The translations under genes and the position numbers were made by a program. From contig JAOWCC010000936.1 of the NCBI GenBank assembly GCA_030867875.1, positions 17,368,095 through 17,432,094 of the forward strand: DNA of 64,000 bases, written 5' to 3'. This document shows positions 29,910-39,245 of the stretch, one piece after another; positions within the stretch are counted from its first letter, which is position 1, and each line of letters begins with the position of its first letter. This DNA comes from Actinernus sp. WN-2022 (lineage: Eukaryota; Cnidaria; Anthozoa; Actiniaria; Actinernidae). The notes beneath the pieces are model-generated. The model made no database searches. It was given only the letters and a program-made list of their open reading frames with translations, and was not told the DNA's origin.

Positions 29910-31523
29910 TAGACTGCGAACAGTCCCTCCTTTTCCCTCCATTGATAGTAATTTGCGAGCGAACAGAAAATATGGCAGGCGTTCGAGCGGAACGAGAGGA
30001 AGGTGAGGACGAGAAAGAGGAGAAGAAAAGGAGGGACTGCAGCCATCACACAGAGGAAATAATTACGCAAAATTCCCATTGGCTAACGAGTTTGCAGCGT
30101 GTCAACACCTATCAATCACAACCTAGCAGGAGTGGAAGTTCGGTGGCCGTCGAAGCGTGTTTGAAAAGTTCAAACTCATGGCGCCACAAGTTGAATACTT
30201 TGGAAACTGCTTACTGGAGGGCGACAGCGAGCGACTAAGTAAAAAATCAACGTATCTCATAAATGGCTTGGAGAAAGTCTAGGCGCCTTTGAGGTTGAAA
30301 TATATGGTTGTTTAGTACCTAACTTCAACTTCTGTTTAATTTCGGCCCTCGTCAAATTCTTCGTCTTTCACCCCTGTGTTCTCCAGTCGTTATTACAATT
30401 CCAAATGAGCTCCTTTGATTATCCCACTTAGTCATACAATGCCTTTATTGCTTTTATGAAATCTCAAAATTAACACAAGCACCTTTTACCGGTTGATTCT
30501 GAAGATAGATGTTTCATTCATAATTATTGGTAAACTCTAAGCGGCCTGTATTCATGTTTGTTACACGCTGTTTCCTGTTCACGGCATGAAACACCACTGT
30601 GTCTAGCTTTGGTGTAGGTCACAAGCAACTCTCAATCTAAACCAAAACACAATGTAATTTTAATTTCAAATTGTAACCGGGCTTAATTCATGATGTATCG
30701 ACTTTGTAGATGGCCTTATATTTGTAATTTTTAGATACATATCATGTTATACGCCATACTATACTCCAGGCGAGTAAATTTGCAGCCGAAACTTGTGGTA
30801 ACGAAAACATACGTTTGAATCGCTGCGGTGAGTTGACTTCGATTTGTGGGGCACATTTTTTTTTGCCAAGCCAGCATCTAGATACGATTTTAGATCTGCT
30901 GCTCTCCTAGTCTTTGTTGCGCACTTTGCACAAACACGGGAGGATGAACCAATCGTTTTCTCGAGCTGAGAATAACCCAGGTTTTGCAAAATTTCTGCAA
31001 GTGAAAGCTTCAACACGCCAGCTTTGCCAGGAATTGAAAATTCGATTTCCCGTGGAGACCCGATTTTTCCAAAAATTACCGTAATAGTTTTTAAAAGAGC
31101 AACTGCAAACACGGCAGAAATCGTTATACGAAGATTGGTTTGGTTTTCTGCTTCTTTACCGGAGTCGTCGACAAAATTGGGCTTTCCTGAGTTTGCATTT
31201 GGCGGTATATTTTGGGACTCAAGTGGAGCAATGTTATAAAATATGTTTACATCGGATTTCACGGAAAGGGGCGGGGCTTAGAATGTCGACATGATGAAAA
31301 GGGGTGGGACAATGGCAACTCGATGAAAGCATGTATCGTAAAAATAGAAGGGGGCGGTAATCATTTCCTCTGTGTGATGTCTGCAGTCCCTCCTTTTCTT
31401 CTCCTCTTTCTCGTCCCCATTCTTCCTCTCGCTCCGCTCGAACGCCTGCCATATTTTCTGTTCGCTCGCTCCGCTCGCAAATTATAATCAATGGAGGGAA
31501 AAGGAGGGACTGTTCGCAGTCTA
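29910..31523. mobile_element. hAT-like element, perfect 8-bp TSD ATAAACGT
   Basis: ATAAACGT is at 29902-29909 and 31524-31531. The inverted ends TAGACTGCGAACAGTCCCTC / GAGGGACTGTTCGCAGTCTA extend about 140 bp with high identity, including AAAATATGGCAGGCGTTCGA and a purine-rich block. Eight-base duplication fits the hAT superfamily. A relic relative sits in intron 2 at 22,668-22,830. The purine-rich arm opens 85- to 98-codon frames that are shadows. Confidence 0.8.
30759..31262 (-). CDS. Unrecognised 167-codon frame inside the hAT-like element
   Basis: This is the longest clean frame between the element's arms. It has a hydrophobic patch ('ISAVFAVALLKTITVIFG', about residues 48-65), a 'FSIPGKAGVLKLSLAEILQ' segment and then 'VCAKCATKTRRAADLKSYL', which holds a CxxC pair as in a small zinc-binding motif. 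The tail is basic and poor in structure. I do not recognise the family. It could be the first exon of a transposon-encoded DNA-binding protein or a captured host exon. No partner CxxC or HxxC pair follows, so a complete zinc finger would need a further exon. Confidence 0.4.
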   Translation of the reverse strand: MKSDVNIFYNIAPLESQNIPPNANSGKPNFVDDSGKEAENQTNLRITISAVFAVALLKTITVIFGKIGSPREIEFSIPGKAGVLKLSLAEILQNLGYSQLEKTIGSSSRVCAKCATKTRRAADLKSYLDAGLAKKNVPHKSKSTHRSDSNVCFRYHKFRLQIYSPGV

Positions 31524-31723
31524 ATAAACGTAGACCATTGGGACTTCCAAAAGGTGACCGCGTCCACTTAATAGAGGTGACTGTTTAACAGAGGTCAAGT
31601 TTACAGTAAATAAGAGAAGCGAAATCCGGGACTTTGATAAGTGACCGCTTAATAGAGGTGACCGCTTAATACAAGGCCGCTTAATACAGGTTTGACTGTA
31701 TAAGGAAAAACCTTTTCGATTAT

Positions 31724-32010
31724 TTGGAGGATCAAATGAAAATCAAAATAAACAGAATGACGCCTAATGAGGTATTTTTACTAATCATAAACCCCCCAAA
31801 CATGGATAGAGCTGTGCAAAAACAAATTGCCAAATTTATCTATGAATGCGTAAAAGAAAGAAAGAAAAGGACAACTTCATAACATTCTATGATTAATTAT
31901 AATTTATTGATATTTCTTGTATTATATGTAAATTTATTTGGGCTACTGCCAGTACACATTAGTATAAGGCTCCAAATAAAATCATCTGTATGTCTGTCTG
32001 TCTGACCAAA
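31724..32010 (+). pseudogene. 3' end of a LINE or similar retroelement
   Basis: A short frame ends 'EVFLLIINPPNMDRAVQKQI', 'AKFIYECVKERKKR' and a stop near 31,880. It is followed by an AT-rich 3' UTR and a terminal AATAAAATCATC next to (TGTC)n, as seen at LINE 3' ends. I see no catalytic domain. The origin is inferred from the tail. Confidence 0.45.
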
Positions 32011-33061
32011 CTGACTGAGAAGTAACTAGGGAAAACAATTTTTTGGCAAAAAGTGGCCGGGGGCCGCAGCGCCATCCCTGATTTTCATATAATTTTATGC
32101 ACCAAAATTTACTGCACACTATAGTATGTTTACTGCAATGGAACTTACAGTTAATAAATATACTATACGTACCAGTCCTCGGTGTAGGGAGTATCGCTGC
32201 AAATTTAAATACTAACTTTCAGAAATTTGAAACAGCGGCTTCCAGCATATTATAATCCTGGGAATTCCTGCAGTAGTATTTCTAGCTGAATCGAAATTCC
32301 CTGGCTTTGGATCACTTTGCCTTTACGTCTTACGGTCAAAGATTTCGGGAATAATCACATTTTATTCTGAAAAGTCATCCACGATACAGTGACTCGGGCT
32401 CCACATTGTCCTTTATGAAAAACAACATGGCGGCAGACTCGAACAAACAAACTTTTGACTTTGAAGGGATTGATAAGCAGTTCTATAAAAGCCATCTTAA
32501 CTGCAAAACTTCGCAGGTAAGGAGTTGAATACCACAGGAACTGAACCCGGAGAAATACCTCCGTTCCATCAAGCATTGTTGTGGTCCGTTTCGTTTCTCC
32601 CAAACAGCACTTCCACTTAGTCACAAAAACTTACCTAAAAACCTACTAAATGACACAATCAATTTGAATAGGTACAGCTCAATTTAACCGCCTTTCATAT
32701 ATTCTCTTCTGATAAATCGTGTTATGAGAATTTAGGTGAGAAATATATTTTTAGTATGTCCGATGGAGTGAAATAGCCATGATTCTGACTATACACTGAC
32801 AAGAGGCTTCGTAAGTATAGTTTATTGTGGGATAGTCGCCAGACAACTCCGTACTACATAATACAATTAACTAATATTGTATTTATTGTATTCCTAACTA
32901 ATGGGAAACTGCCAGATACGAAAAACCGCTTAAACCACGAAAAACCACCCTGGGGTTGTGGCCAAAAAACGTGGGGAAATGCGGAAACGTACTCCTCGAC
33001 CTAATGCAGCAACCCGGATTCTCCGAGGGTTAGAGAACTGACTATTCACTATTAACTTAAG
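32011..33061. other. Non-coding; nothing recognised
   Basis: A small direct repeat ACGAAAAACCGCTTAAACCA / ACGAAAAACCACC lies near 32,917. The minus frame at 32355-32624 has no domain. Confidence 0.4.
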
Positions 33062-33230
33062 CTAACTAATTCCGAACGATTTCCACCTCTGAAAAGCCCT
33101 TCTCGATCGGTAGCCATCAGTTGTTCCCTCTGCTTTAGCTGCGATAACCGTGGTTTGAAGTTTGGCCATCGTAGCCCTCAGATCTACATTAGTTATGAAA
33201 TCCGCTTCTGTCCAAATCCCATTAAAGACA
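33062..33230 (-). pseudogene. Tyrosine recombinase N-terminal arm (partial)
   Basis: The frame 'DLRATMAKLQTTVIAAKAEG' followed by 'TTDGYRSRRAFQRWKSF' matches the SAM-like core-binding arm that precedes the catalytic domain in Ngaro/DIRS recombinases. Just upstream on the minus strand is TTTTATCGTTACAG followed by ATG, a very good splice acceptor. The catalytic R-H-R-Y half is missing. It could be a relic, or an exon retained by a host transcript. The open frame reaching 33,457 includes the minisatellite and is not all protein. Confidence 0.55.
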
Positions 33231-33351
33231 TCTGTAACGATAAAATAAATACGGATTAGAAGAATACATGGCATCTGGCCCACCTCTGTGGAACGGCCGA
33301 CGGGTGTGGCACATGGGGGCCCTTTGTACATATTCGGCAATAGGGCCTTTT

Positions 33352-33755
33352 GTCTGACTCGTGGCGGCCGACAGGGCCCCACTACTGAGTCTTCACACTG
33401 ACTCGTGGCGGCCGACGGGGCCCCATTACATATAGACTTCACACCGAGTCTACACACTTACTAGCGGTGGCCGACGGGGCCTCATTACATATAGACTTCA
33501 CACCGAGTCTACACACTGACTCGTGGCGGCCGACAGGGCCCCACTACTGAGTCTTCACGCTGACTCGTGGCGGCCGACGGGGCCCCATTACATATATACT
33601 TCACACCGAGTCTACACACTGACTCGTGGCGGCCGACAGGGCCCCACTACTGAGTCTTCACGCTGACTCGTGGCGGCCGACGGGGCCCCATTACATATAG
33701 ACTTCACACCGAGTCTACACACTGACTAGCGGTGGCTGACGGGGCCTCGAACTTA
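33352..33755. repeat. GC-rich minisatellite with two alternating unit types
   Basis: Unit type 1 (about 45 bp) contains CTGACTCGTGGCGGCCGACA, GGGCCCCACTACTGAG. Type 2 (about 59 bp) contains GGCGGCCGACGGGGCCCCAT, TACATATAGACTTCACACC. They alternate with a combined period of about 104 bp, roughly four times. The last unit is degenerate (TAGCGGTGGCTGACGGGG). Confidence 0.85.
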
Positions 33756-34079
33756 GTTAGAGCTGGTGCACATGACTTTTATAAGTACTTCTGCGGAAAT
33801 ACTCAGAATGTCTCCAGTCTATTCACTGATTCTTGACTGCACACCTACGTAGGATACAAGATGGCATATACATGGTTTACATACCGCCTGCAATGATAAT
33901 GCACCGAGTCAATCAAAGCTCGCAGTAGCGCAAATAGACACCCATAAAATGATAAACTACTAACATGCCTGCGCAATGAAGCACAGTATCTATAGTATAT
34001 ATAATGAGTTTTGAACCTTAGAAAACGTCTATATAAATACAGTATACAAAACAAATAATCAAACATACGAGGTGCAGAA

Positions 34080-34165
34080 CGATGTGTGCGTGTATGTATA
34101 TGTGTGCGTGTATGGGTGCGTATGTATGAATATATATACATATATATACATATATCACCTGCTCT
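34080..34165. repeat. GT/TA-rich microsatellite
   Basis: Imperfect TGTGTGCGTGTATG and TATATATACATATA runs. The plus and minus frames over it are shadows. Confidence 0.8.
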
Positions 34166-34393
34166 ATGAAGACAAACATAACTGACAATAAGTAGAGGGG
34201 CCAGTGCAAAAAAACCTACAGTGTACTATCAGCTCTGGGTTCCCGGGCGAAATCCATGTAGAGTGTGACGATGGGAGAATGAATGGGTTGGTAGCCAAAC
34301 AACTTGTTCTTAGCTTTGCCTCGATTGAAGATGTCAGAAAACTTAGGCAAGATTACCCAGTCGTGAATAAACCCGTTCCAGTGCACGCCATCA

Positions 34394-35124
34394 TTACATA
34401 GTAGTGTCCAGAAACGCGGACCTAGAAAGAGGGACGAGCAGGGTACCTTGGGCTCTACATACTCTCATATGGTTAATAACTTTACCCACTACGCTGATTG
34501 GAGGTACTAGCCAATTCATTTCGTGATGCCAGTTCTGAGAAAAAGCGTCTACTGCCTCAGTACCTGGCTGAAAATATCTAGAATTAAACCTGGGGGTTTT
34601 AGTATTGTAGTAACATGCAAATCGATCTAAAGAATGAGGACCCCACAAACTATTCAAATAGAGAAAAATCTCATCCGTGACTGAGTAATCATCATAATCA
34701 ACAACCCTGCTAACGTTATCCGCTACACTGTTAGCGTCTCTGGGGATCCAATGAGGAGATATAATAACATTGTGCTTGGAAGAAAGGAGAAAGATATCCC
34801 GAGCAATATCTTGTTATTCTCTGTTCTTACTACCGCACTGAATGATACTGACGACATTCTGATTGTCCGAATACCAGGCGATGTTCGATTCCTTGAGATC
34901 TTGTATGAAGGTGCCAATGCTAATTTGACTGTAAAGAGCTCCAGTTTGCCTGAAAAATACTCGTCAAATTCTACATAAGCACCACATCCAGAATCAGAAG
35001 CATCTGAATAAACAACTTTGACGGGAATACAAGCCAACCCCCAAAATGTTGTGCCATTAATAGATTTCAAGCTTCTTTCCCAGAACTTGAGCTCGTATTG
35101 AGCTGGATGATCAACTATAATCAT
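34394..35124 (-). pseudogene. DIRS/Ngaro RNase H
   Basis: The frame at 34723-35124 carries the first RNase H strand with its aspartate ('VVYSDASDSGCGAYVE'). The frame at 34394-34657 carries the distal part ('WGPHSLDRFACYYNTKTPRF', 'EAVDAFSQNW', 'NWLVPPI'), a segment highly typical of this retroelement group. The middle is out of frame, with stops in between. The product would have removed RNA from the RNA-DNA hybrid. Confidence 0.8.
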
Positions 35125-35128
35125 ATCA

Positions 35129-35966
35129 TTAATAACAAAATGTAACTGAGTATCTGGACATAATTCTAGTCATGTTTCCACAGCAAACAGTAAGAGAAAT
35201 AATTTGGCCTACTATTGAAGCGAGGAACTTAACCTCCACGGCGGGATTAACCTCGTGATTACCAAATTGGGAACAAATTTCTTCCAAATGTGCCTGAAGC
35301 TTATTTATCCTTCTCTCAGAGGCACATATAATCCCTGTTTGTGAGTCTATAACACAACCTAACCAGGAAACTACTGTAGAAAGCACCCAGACCGACTTCT
35401 CGTCGTTAATAATAAACCCCAGTTTTAATAGCGTTGATCGCACGATGGAGCTGTAATTATCGGCGGTTTTCTCAGAGCTAGCAGCGCCGATACCGTCGTC
35501 TAAGTATACCACGATGGGAATCCCTTGCATGTGCCCTCCACACAGATACCGCAGGCCTGAGGAGTTTAGTGAATATCATATTGTGCTGAGGAAAGACCAA
35601 AAGGTAACACTGTAAATTGGAAAAATCTTGGATATTTACTGTGTAAGTTCCAAGAAAAAGAGAGAAACCTACGATGTTCGGGGAAAATGTCAAGATGATG
35701 TTACCCGGACTTAGATCAAATGTGAAAAAGAAAAAAAACCTCTGAGTAATCTCGGCTCCGTAAAGTAATTAAATTTTCACACTTGAATTTCTGCTTGAAA
35801 ACGTATAGGTTATGTGCCTAAGATCCAGGATAAGCCTCTTTTTTCCTGATGCTTGAACTGAAACTGACAACGGATTGATAATAGACGGCTTAGAGAAAAC
35901 TTCTTCTACACGATTGTCCAACAACAGTTCAGTAAGCGCTTCATCTACAAACTCGGTATACTGCAT
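35129..35966 (-). pseudogene. DIRS/Ngaro reverse transcriptase
   Basis: Blocks in order on the minus strand are the entry region ('FVDEALTELLLDNRVEEVF', 'KKRLILDLRHI'), 'FTVLPFGLSSA' near 35,590, and the palm with 'VVYLDDGIGAASS' (motif C, frame 35129-35530), followed by 'KSVW.....SWLGCVID'. The catalytic YLDD is intact but at least two frameshifts separate the blocks, near 35,530 and 35,770. Confidence 0.85.
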
Positions 35967-36225
35967 GATCGCTGATCTGTTGTAGGCGGTGGAGCATGAA
36001 TGAACGGAATTCTGTAACCGCCCTTTAATGTACTAACAATAAAGTCATTGGCTTGAATAGAAACCCACTCACTTGCGGCACTCCTTAAGTTTCCTTTAAC
36101 TGATTTACAATGTAAATTAGCTTCATACTCAAAATTTTGTTCCAAATCTTGAGAGAGAATCCAAATTCTGTGAATCGTTGAAGTCAAAATACAAATCACC
36201 CTCGTGAGAACTATACTGGTTTGTC

Positions 36226-37007
36226 TTAATTTACTCTCCAATGACCAAACCTGCCGCAGGCAAAACAACTGCCCGTTCTTGAAGCTGTGCTATTTGTTGG
36301 TCTGAAAGAACGTGGAAATTCTGGGGCAAACGCTTGCTTATTGGACGTTGTAGGATATCTGTACAACCGGGGACTGAAGGGAAGGTTGGTCTTCCTTGAC
36401 TTCTTGGCGCGTTCGGCTTTGGAGGCTTTCTCTGCTCTATCCTCTGCTCTACGGATTCGTTTGACGTCCTCTTCGTCGGTGGTAAGCTCGTGTTGCTGGT
36501 ATTGTTGACCGTTTTCCAACCGAAATCCGATTTATCTGCTAAAAGCACGTGTTTTTGCCTTTCTTCTAGGAGAGACGTAACTTCAGCTAGGCATTCTTTA
36601 GCTTTGTGAAAAGCTTTGGCTTCTAAATGATAACTGGCGTCTTGTAGCGTATCTTGCAATTTGGAATTAAACTTATACTGAATCTCGTTTCCTTTACGCT
36701 TAAAGACCTTGTGCTCATTAGATTTGAGTCTTTTGATTTCCCTAATCTGTAGTTCATTAGCCTCTGAATTGGATCTCTTTAACTGTTCTACTGAACTAGC
36801 AAGTACTAAAGAGAACCTAGATATAAGCTCTTCGTTGTTTTTAGATACAGTAGACTGAATAAGATCTGCTATTTCTTTAGAAACGGACGACATAGATGAA
36901 GAGAAAAAAATTATTTGAACCAACGTGGGCCGGCTGACTGGCCTAGAATGACTACTTTTCCCGCTCGAAGCATTATATATGCTAGAAGCATTACCCATAA
37001 TCATCAT
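36226..37007 (-). pseudogene. DIRS/Ngaro gag-like protein
   Basis: A 258-codon minus-strand frame includes a charged coiled-coil-like stretch ('EQLKRSNSEANELQIREIKR'), a region ending 'HVLLADKSDFGWKTVN', and a low-complexity linker. The overlapping frame at 36226-36519 continues with 'DEEDVKRIRRAEDRAEKASK' and a zinc knuckle 'CFACGRFGHW'. The two parts belong to one protein separated by a frameshift near 36,510. The product would package element RNA. Its coding capacity is nearly intact compared with the RT part. Confidence 0.75.
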
Positions 37008-37363
37008 AGGCTCGTATCCATACCTCTCTACCGTGCCGGCAGAATATCAATTTCTGACTATATCGCTCCTGTGTCGCTCAACCGTCAGAAATTACATATT
37101 TTGGCTCCACTACACAACAACATCACAAAGGAAAACTCCTGTTTTATTGTGGTCATTTCGCCAGCGCCCGCAGTGGTAACACTACTTATATAGCTACCGC
37201 TGCCAATATTGCTGAGCCGGACACGAAAACCAGTTAAAACCCTGAAAAGGGAAAAAAAAATTGGGAGATTATTTAGTGGCTACAATAGAGCATCAAATTC
37301 ATGTGCCATTCCGATGAATTGGCATATCAGCTTGAATTACAATAACCTTAAACTATTTACAAA
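37008..37363. other. 5' flank of the DIRS element; non-coding
   Basis: No terminal repeat could be paired with the other side. The plus frames at 36915-37193 are shadows. Confidence 0.4.
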
Positions 37364-38219
37364 TTAAAGTGCCTATCACCCTTTTGCAATTTTGATAGCT
37401 TATACTAAAACTGCGACACTTCTTTCAGGACCTAGTGCATATGACGCGAAAATTAAGTTGATCTAATTTTAAAATGCTTTCGAAATGATGAATAATGACA
37501 TTTTCCGTTCGTCAACATCTCATCTCGTTTCAGAGATATTCAGGTTTTTGTAATATGCAAATGAGATGACCTATGACGTCATGTTGGTTGCACAGCCTTG
37601 AGACAAATTAATCACAAAATGAAGAACATCTCTGCAAATATTGGGTAAAAACTATTGAAACTTTGCACATGTATGGCACTATGGAAAGTACACATCATTG
37701 TGCAAATTATGGTATTGTCATGGCCCGACGCCACCTTTCACCTTGAACATAAAATTCCAATTTCTTTCCTTGTTATAAAAAATAATTATAAGTTGCTTAA
37801 ACTACTCACATACAATGCCTACATTGTTCCAAATCTTATTTTGGATCCACACCAAAAAAATAGTGTTTGACAAAGGAGAAATTAGGGAAGTTTGTGTTAT
37901 TTGTAGAGGAAGCCTGGGGCCAGAGTGTTTCCATGGCAACAATATAATTTGTACAATGATGTGTATTTTCCAAAGTACCACAAATGTGCAAAGTTTCAAT
38001 AGTTTTACCTAATATTTGCAGAGATGTTCTTCATTTTGTGATTTGTCTCCAGGCTGTGCAACCAACATGACGTCATAGGTCATCTCATTTGCATATTACA
38101 AAAACCTGAATATCTCTGAAACGAGATGAGATGTTGACAAACGGAAAATGTCATTATTCCTCATTTCGAAAGCATCTTAAAATTAGATCAACTTAATTTT
38201 CTCTTCATATGCACTTTAA
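37364..38219. mobile_element. TTAA-flanked foldback, family F1 copy 3
   Basis: TTAA at 37364-37367 and 38216-38219. The left end AGTGCCTATCACCCTTTTGC is identical to copy 1. The right end is diverged (ATATGCACT). Inverted arms are about 350 bp and include GACCTATGACGTCATGTTGG, AATGAAGAACATCTCTGCAA and ACATCTCATCTCGTTTCAGA. It is inserted immediately next to a Penelope-like coding remnant. Confidence 0.8.
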
Positions 38220-38356
38220 AGTCACTGATCATTTTGATTGTACTTCCAGTAATGTTATTTATTGTATCGCCTGCACACTTTGTAACAAACTCTACATCGG
38301 AGAAACAGGGCACTTTGGTACCTCACGGTATAAATGAACGTTTTTCGTTCATTTAA
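38220..38356 (+). pseudogene. Penelope-like GIY-YIG endonuclease with internal deletion
   Basis: In one frame 38,221-38,311 reads 'CTSSNVIYCIACTLCNKLYI' and 'GETG', which is the cysteine-bearing start of the Penelope endonuclease, including the 'YC..C..C...YIGET' signature. In the next frame 38,308-38,356 reads 'GTLVPHGINERFSFI' and a stop, which is the very end of the same domain. The roughly 80 residues between are deleted. The RT half is absent. This domain nicks target DNA in Penelope-like retroelements. Confidence 0.8.
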
Positions 38357-38569
38357 TTTCAGAATTCACGCATTCACTCACACTTAGATCAGCATGTTTC
38401 GTTAGTTTATGCATCAACACTCTTTATTGTTCAGCTGTTACAGCTATTAGCATTTCTATTGGCGCAATTTTCTTTGATCCCAATTGATCCGAGTACATGT
38501 TTCCTCAGCGGTAATCATGCACTCAACACTTTACAAACCGTCTCCCCATCCACAATTCACTCTTTTGCT

Positions 38570-38604
38570 CTGACGAAGCTAAGGGCTAGCGCTCGAAACG
38601 TCAG
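38570..38604 (+). other. Hammerhead-like hairpin at the Penelope 3' end
   Basis: CTGACGA (the CUGANGA core), a short GCTA/TAGC stem and then CGAAACG lie in the order of a type I/III hammerhead ribozyme core. CTGACG and CGTCAG close the outer stem. Penelope-like elements are known to carry such motifs. Pairing next to the core is imperfect (A against C), so activity is doubtful. Confidence 0.5.
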
Positions 38605-38870
38605 CTGCTACTCGTTTCCCACGTACGGCAGTTAGCATACCTCAGTCGACTTTAGTTGATTATACCAGTGTGTATATTCTCCGCCGACGCAGAGCAATAC
38701 TAGTTTTTACAGGAACTAGTTACCCATCGTACTGTGCGGCATGCCGTGTCATTGAAATGGTTTCCCTATTGTTTTTGTCCTGCTGATCCAATCAAATTAC
38801 AGAGTTACGGTACAGCACGATCAATCTTTTTGTGCAAACGTTACGTCATATGTGCTGCTGGATTCTTTAC
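38605..38870. other. Penelope 3' flank and non-coding DNA
   Basis: No further domain was recognised. Confidence 0.35.
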
Positions 38871-39213
38871 AGCCTGGTTTTCACTAGCGGCATAGCACAA
38901 GCAACAGACTCGGTAATGCATTAATTATAAACAGTAGTTGTTCTTATCTCACACCTGAGAGTACAACAAGTGTCCGGCTAATGATAAACATTCCCGGGAG
39001 GGGCGCTCAGGAGTACCAAAATGACGGGGATGCTCAGCGGTCATTTAGAGAATAACCCCTAAAAGGTATGTCTCGGGTTACCCACCCCCACCGGTACCAG
39101 TTCCATATAGGGAGTACACCCCACCCCCCCCCCCCCCCCCCCACCCCCGGATAAATACGGTACTGCGTCTGCGTATGTTGCTTGTGCTTATGTCACTAGT
39201 GTAAACCAGGCTT
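38871..39213. mobile_element. Inverted-repeat MITE hosting a C-tract element
   Basis: The ends AGCCTGGTTTTCACTAG and CTAGTGTAAACCAGGCT pair, followed inside by CATAGCACAAGCAAC / GTTGCTTGTGCTTATG. The flanks are TAC and TAA, weakly consistent with a Harbinger 3-bp duplication. The interior from about 38,995 to 39,150 resembles the poly-G/poly-C family (CCATATAGGGAGTACACC beside a C run). Confidence 0.6.
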
Positions 39214-39245
39214 AACATATTGCCATCGATCAGTCGAGAGTAGAA

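Larger units (their letters stand above)
29487..31698. mobile_element. pogo/Tc1-like element with TA flanks, hosting a hAT-like insertion
   Basis: The left end CAGTCAAACCTGTATTAAGC is preceded by TA (29485-29486). The right end is its inverse (ACAGGTTTGACTG) followed by TA (31699-31700). Subterminal repeats GACCGCTTAATACAGG occur three times at the left, and GACCGCTTAATAGAGG-type copies three times at the right. 'CAGT...ACCT.TATTAAG' ends are typical of pogo-like MITEs in many animals. A 1.6-kb element occupies most of the interior. Confidence 0.75.
33062..37007 (-). mobile_element. DIRS/Ngaro-type tyrosine-recombinase retrotransposon, broken
   Basis: In minus-strand order it has a gag-like protein with CCHC knuckle, a reverse transcriptase, an RNase H and finally the N-terminal arm of a tyrosine recombinase. 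That set and order define the DIRS/Ngaro group. There is no integrase of the DDE type. All frames after gag are interrupted. The recombinase catalytic half and the terminal repeats expected beyond it were not found. A minisatellite (33352-33755) lies between the RNase H and the recombinase fragment. Confidence 0.85.

Noticed and set aside
29942..31567. Charged proteins (E/R-rich) on both strands near 30.0 and 31.4 kb
   Set aside because: They are translations of the purine-rich inverted arms of the hAT-like element.
37364..38219. Paired regulatory genes suggested by matching frames at 37655-37870 and 37802-37999
   Set aside because: The matching peptides (MKLCT... on both strands) come from the two arms of one palindrome.
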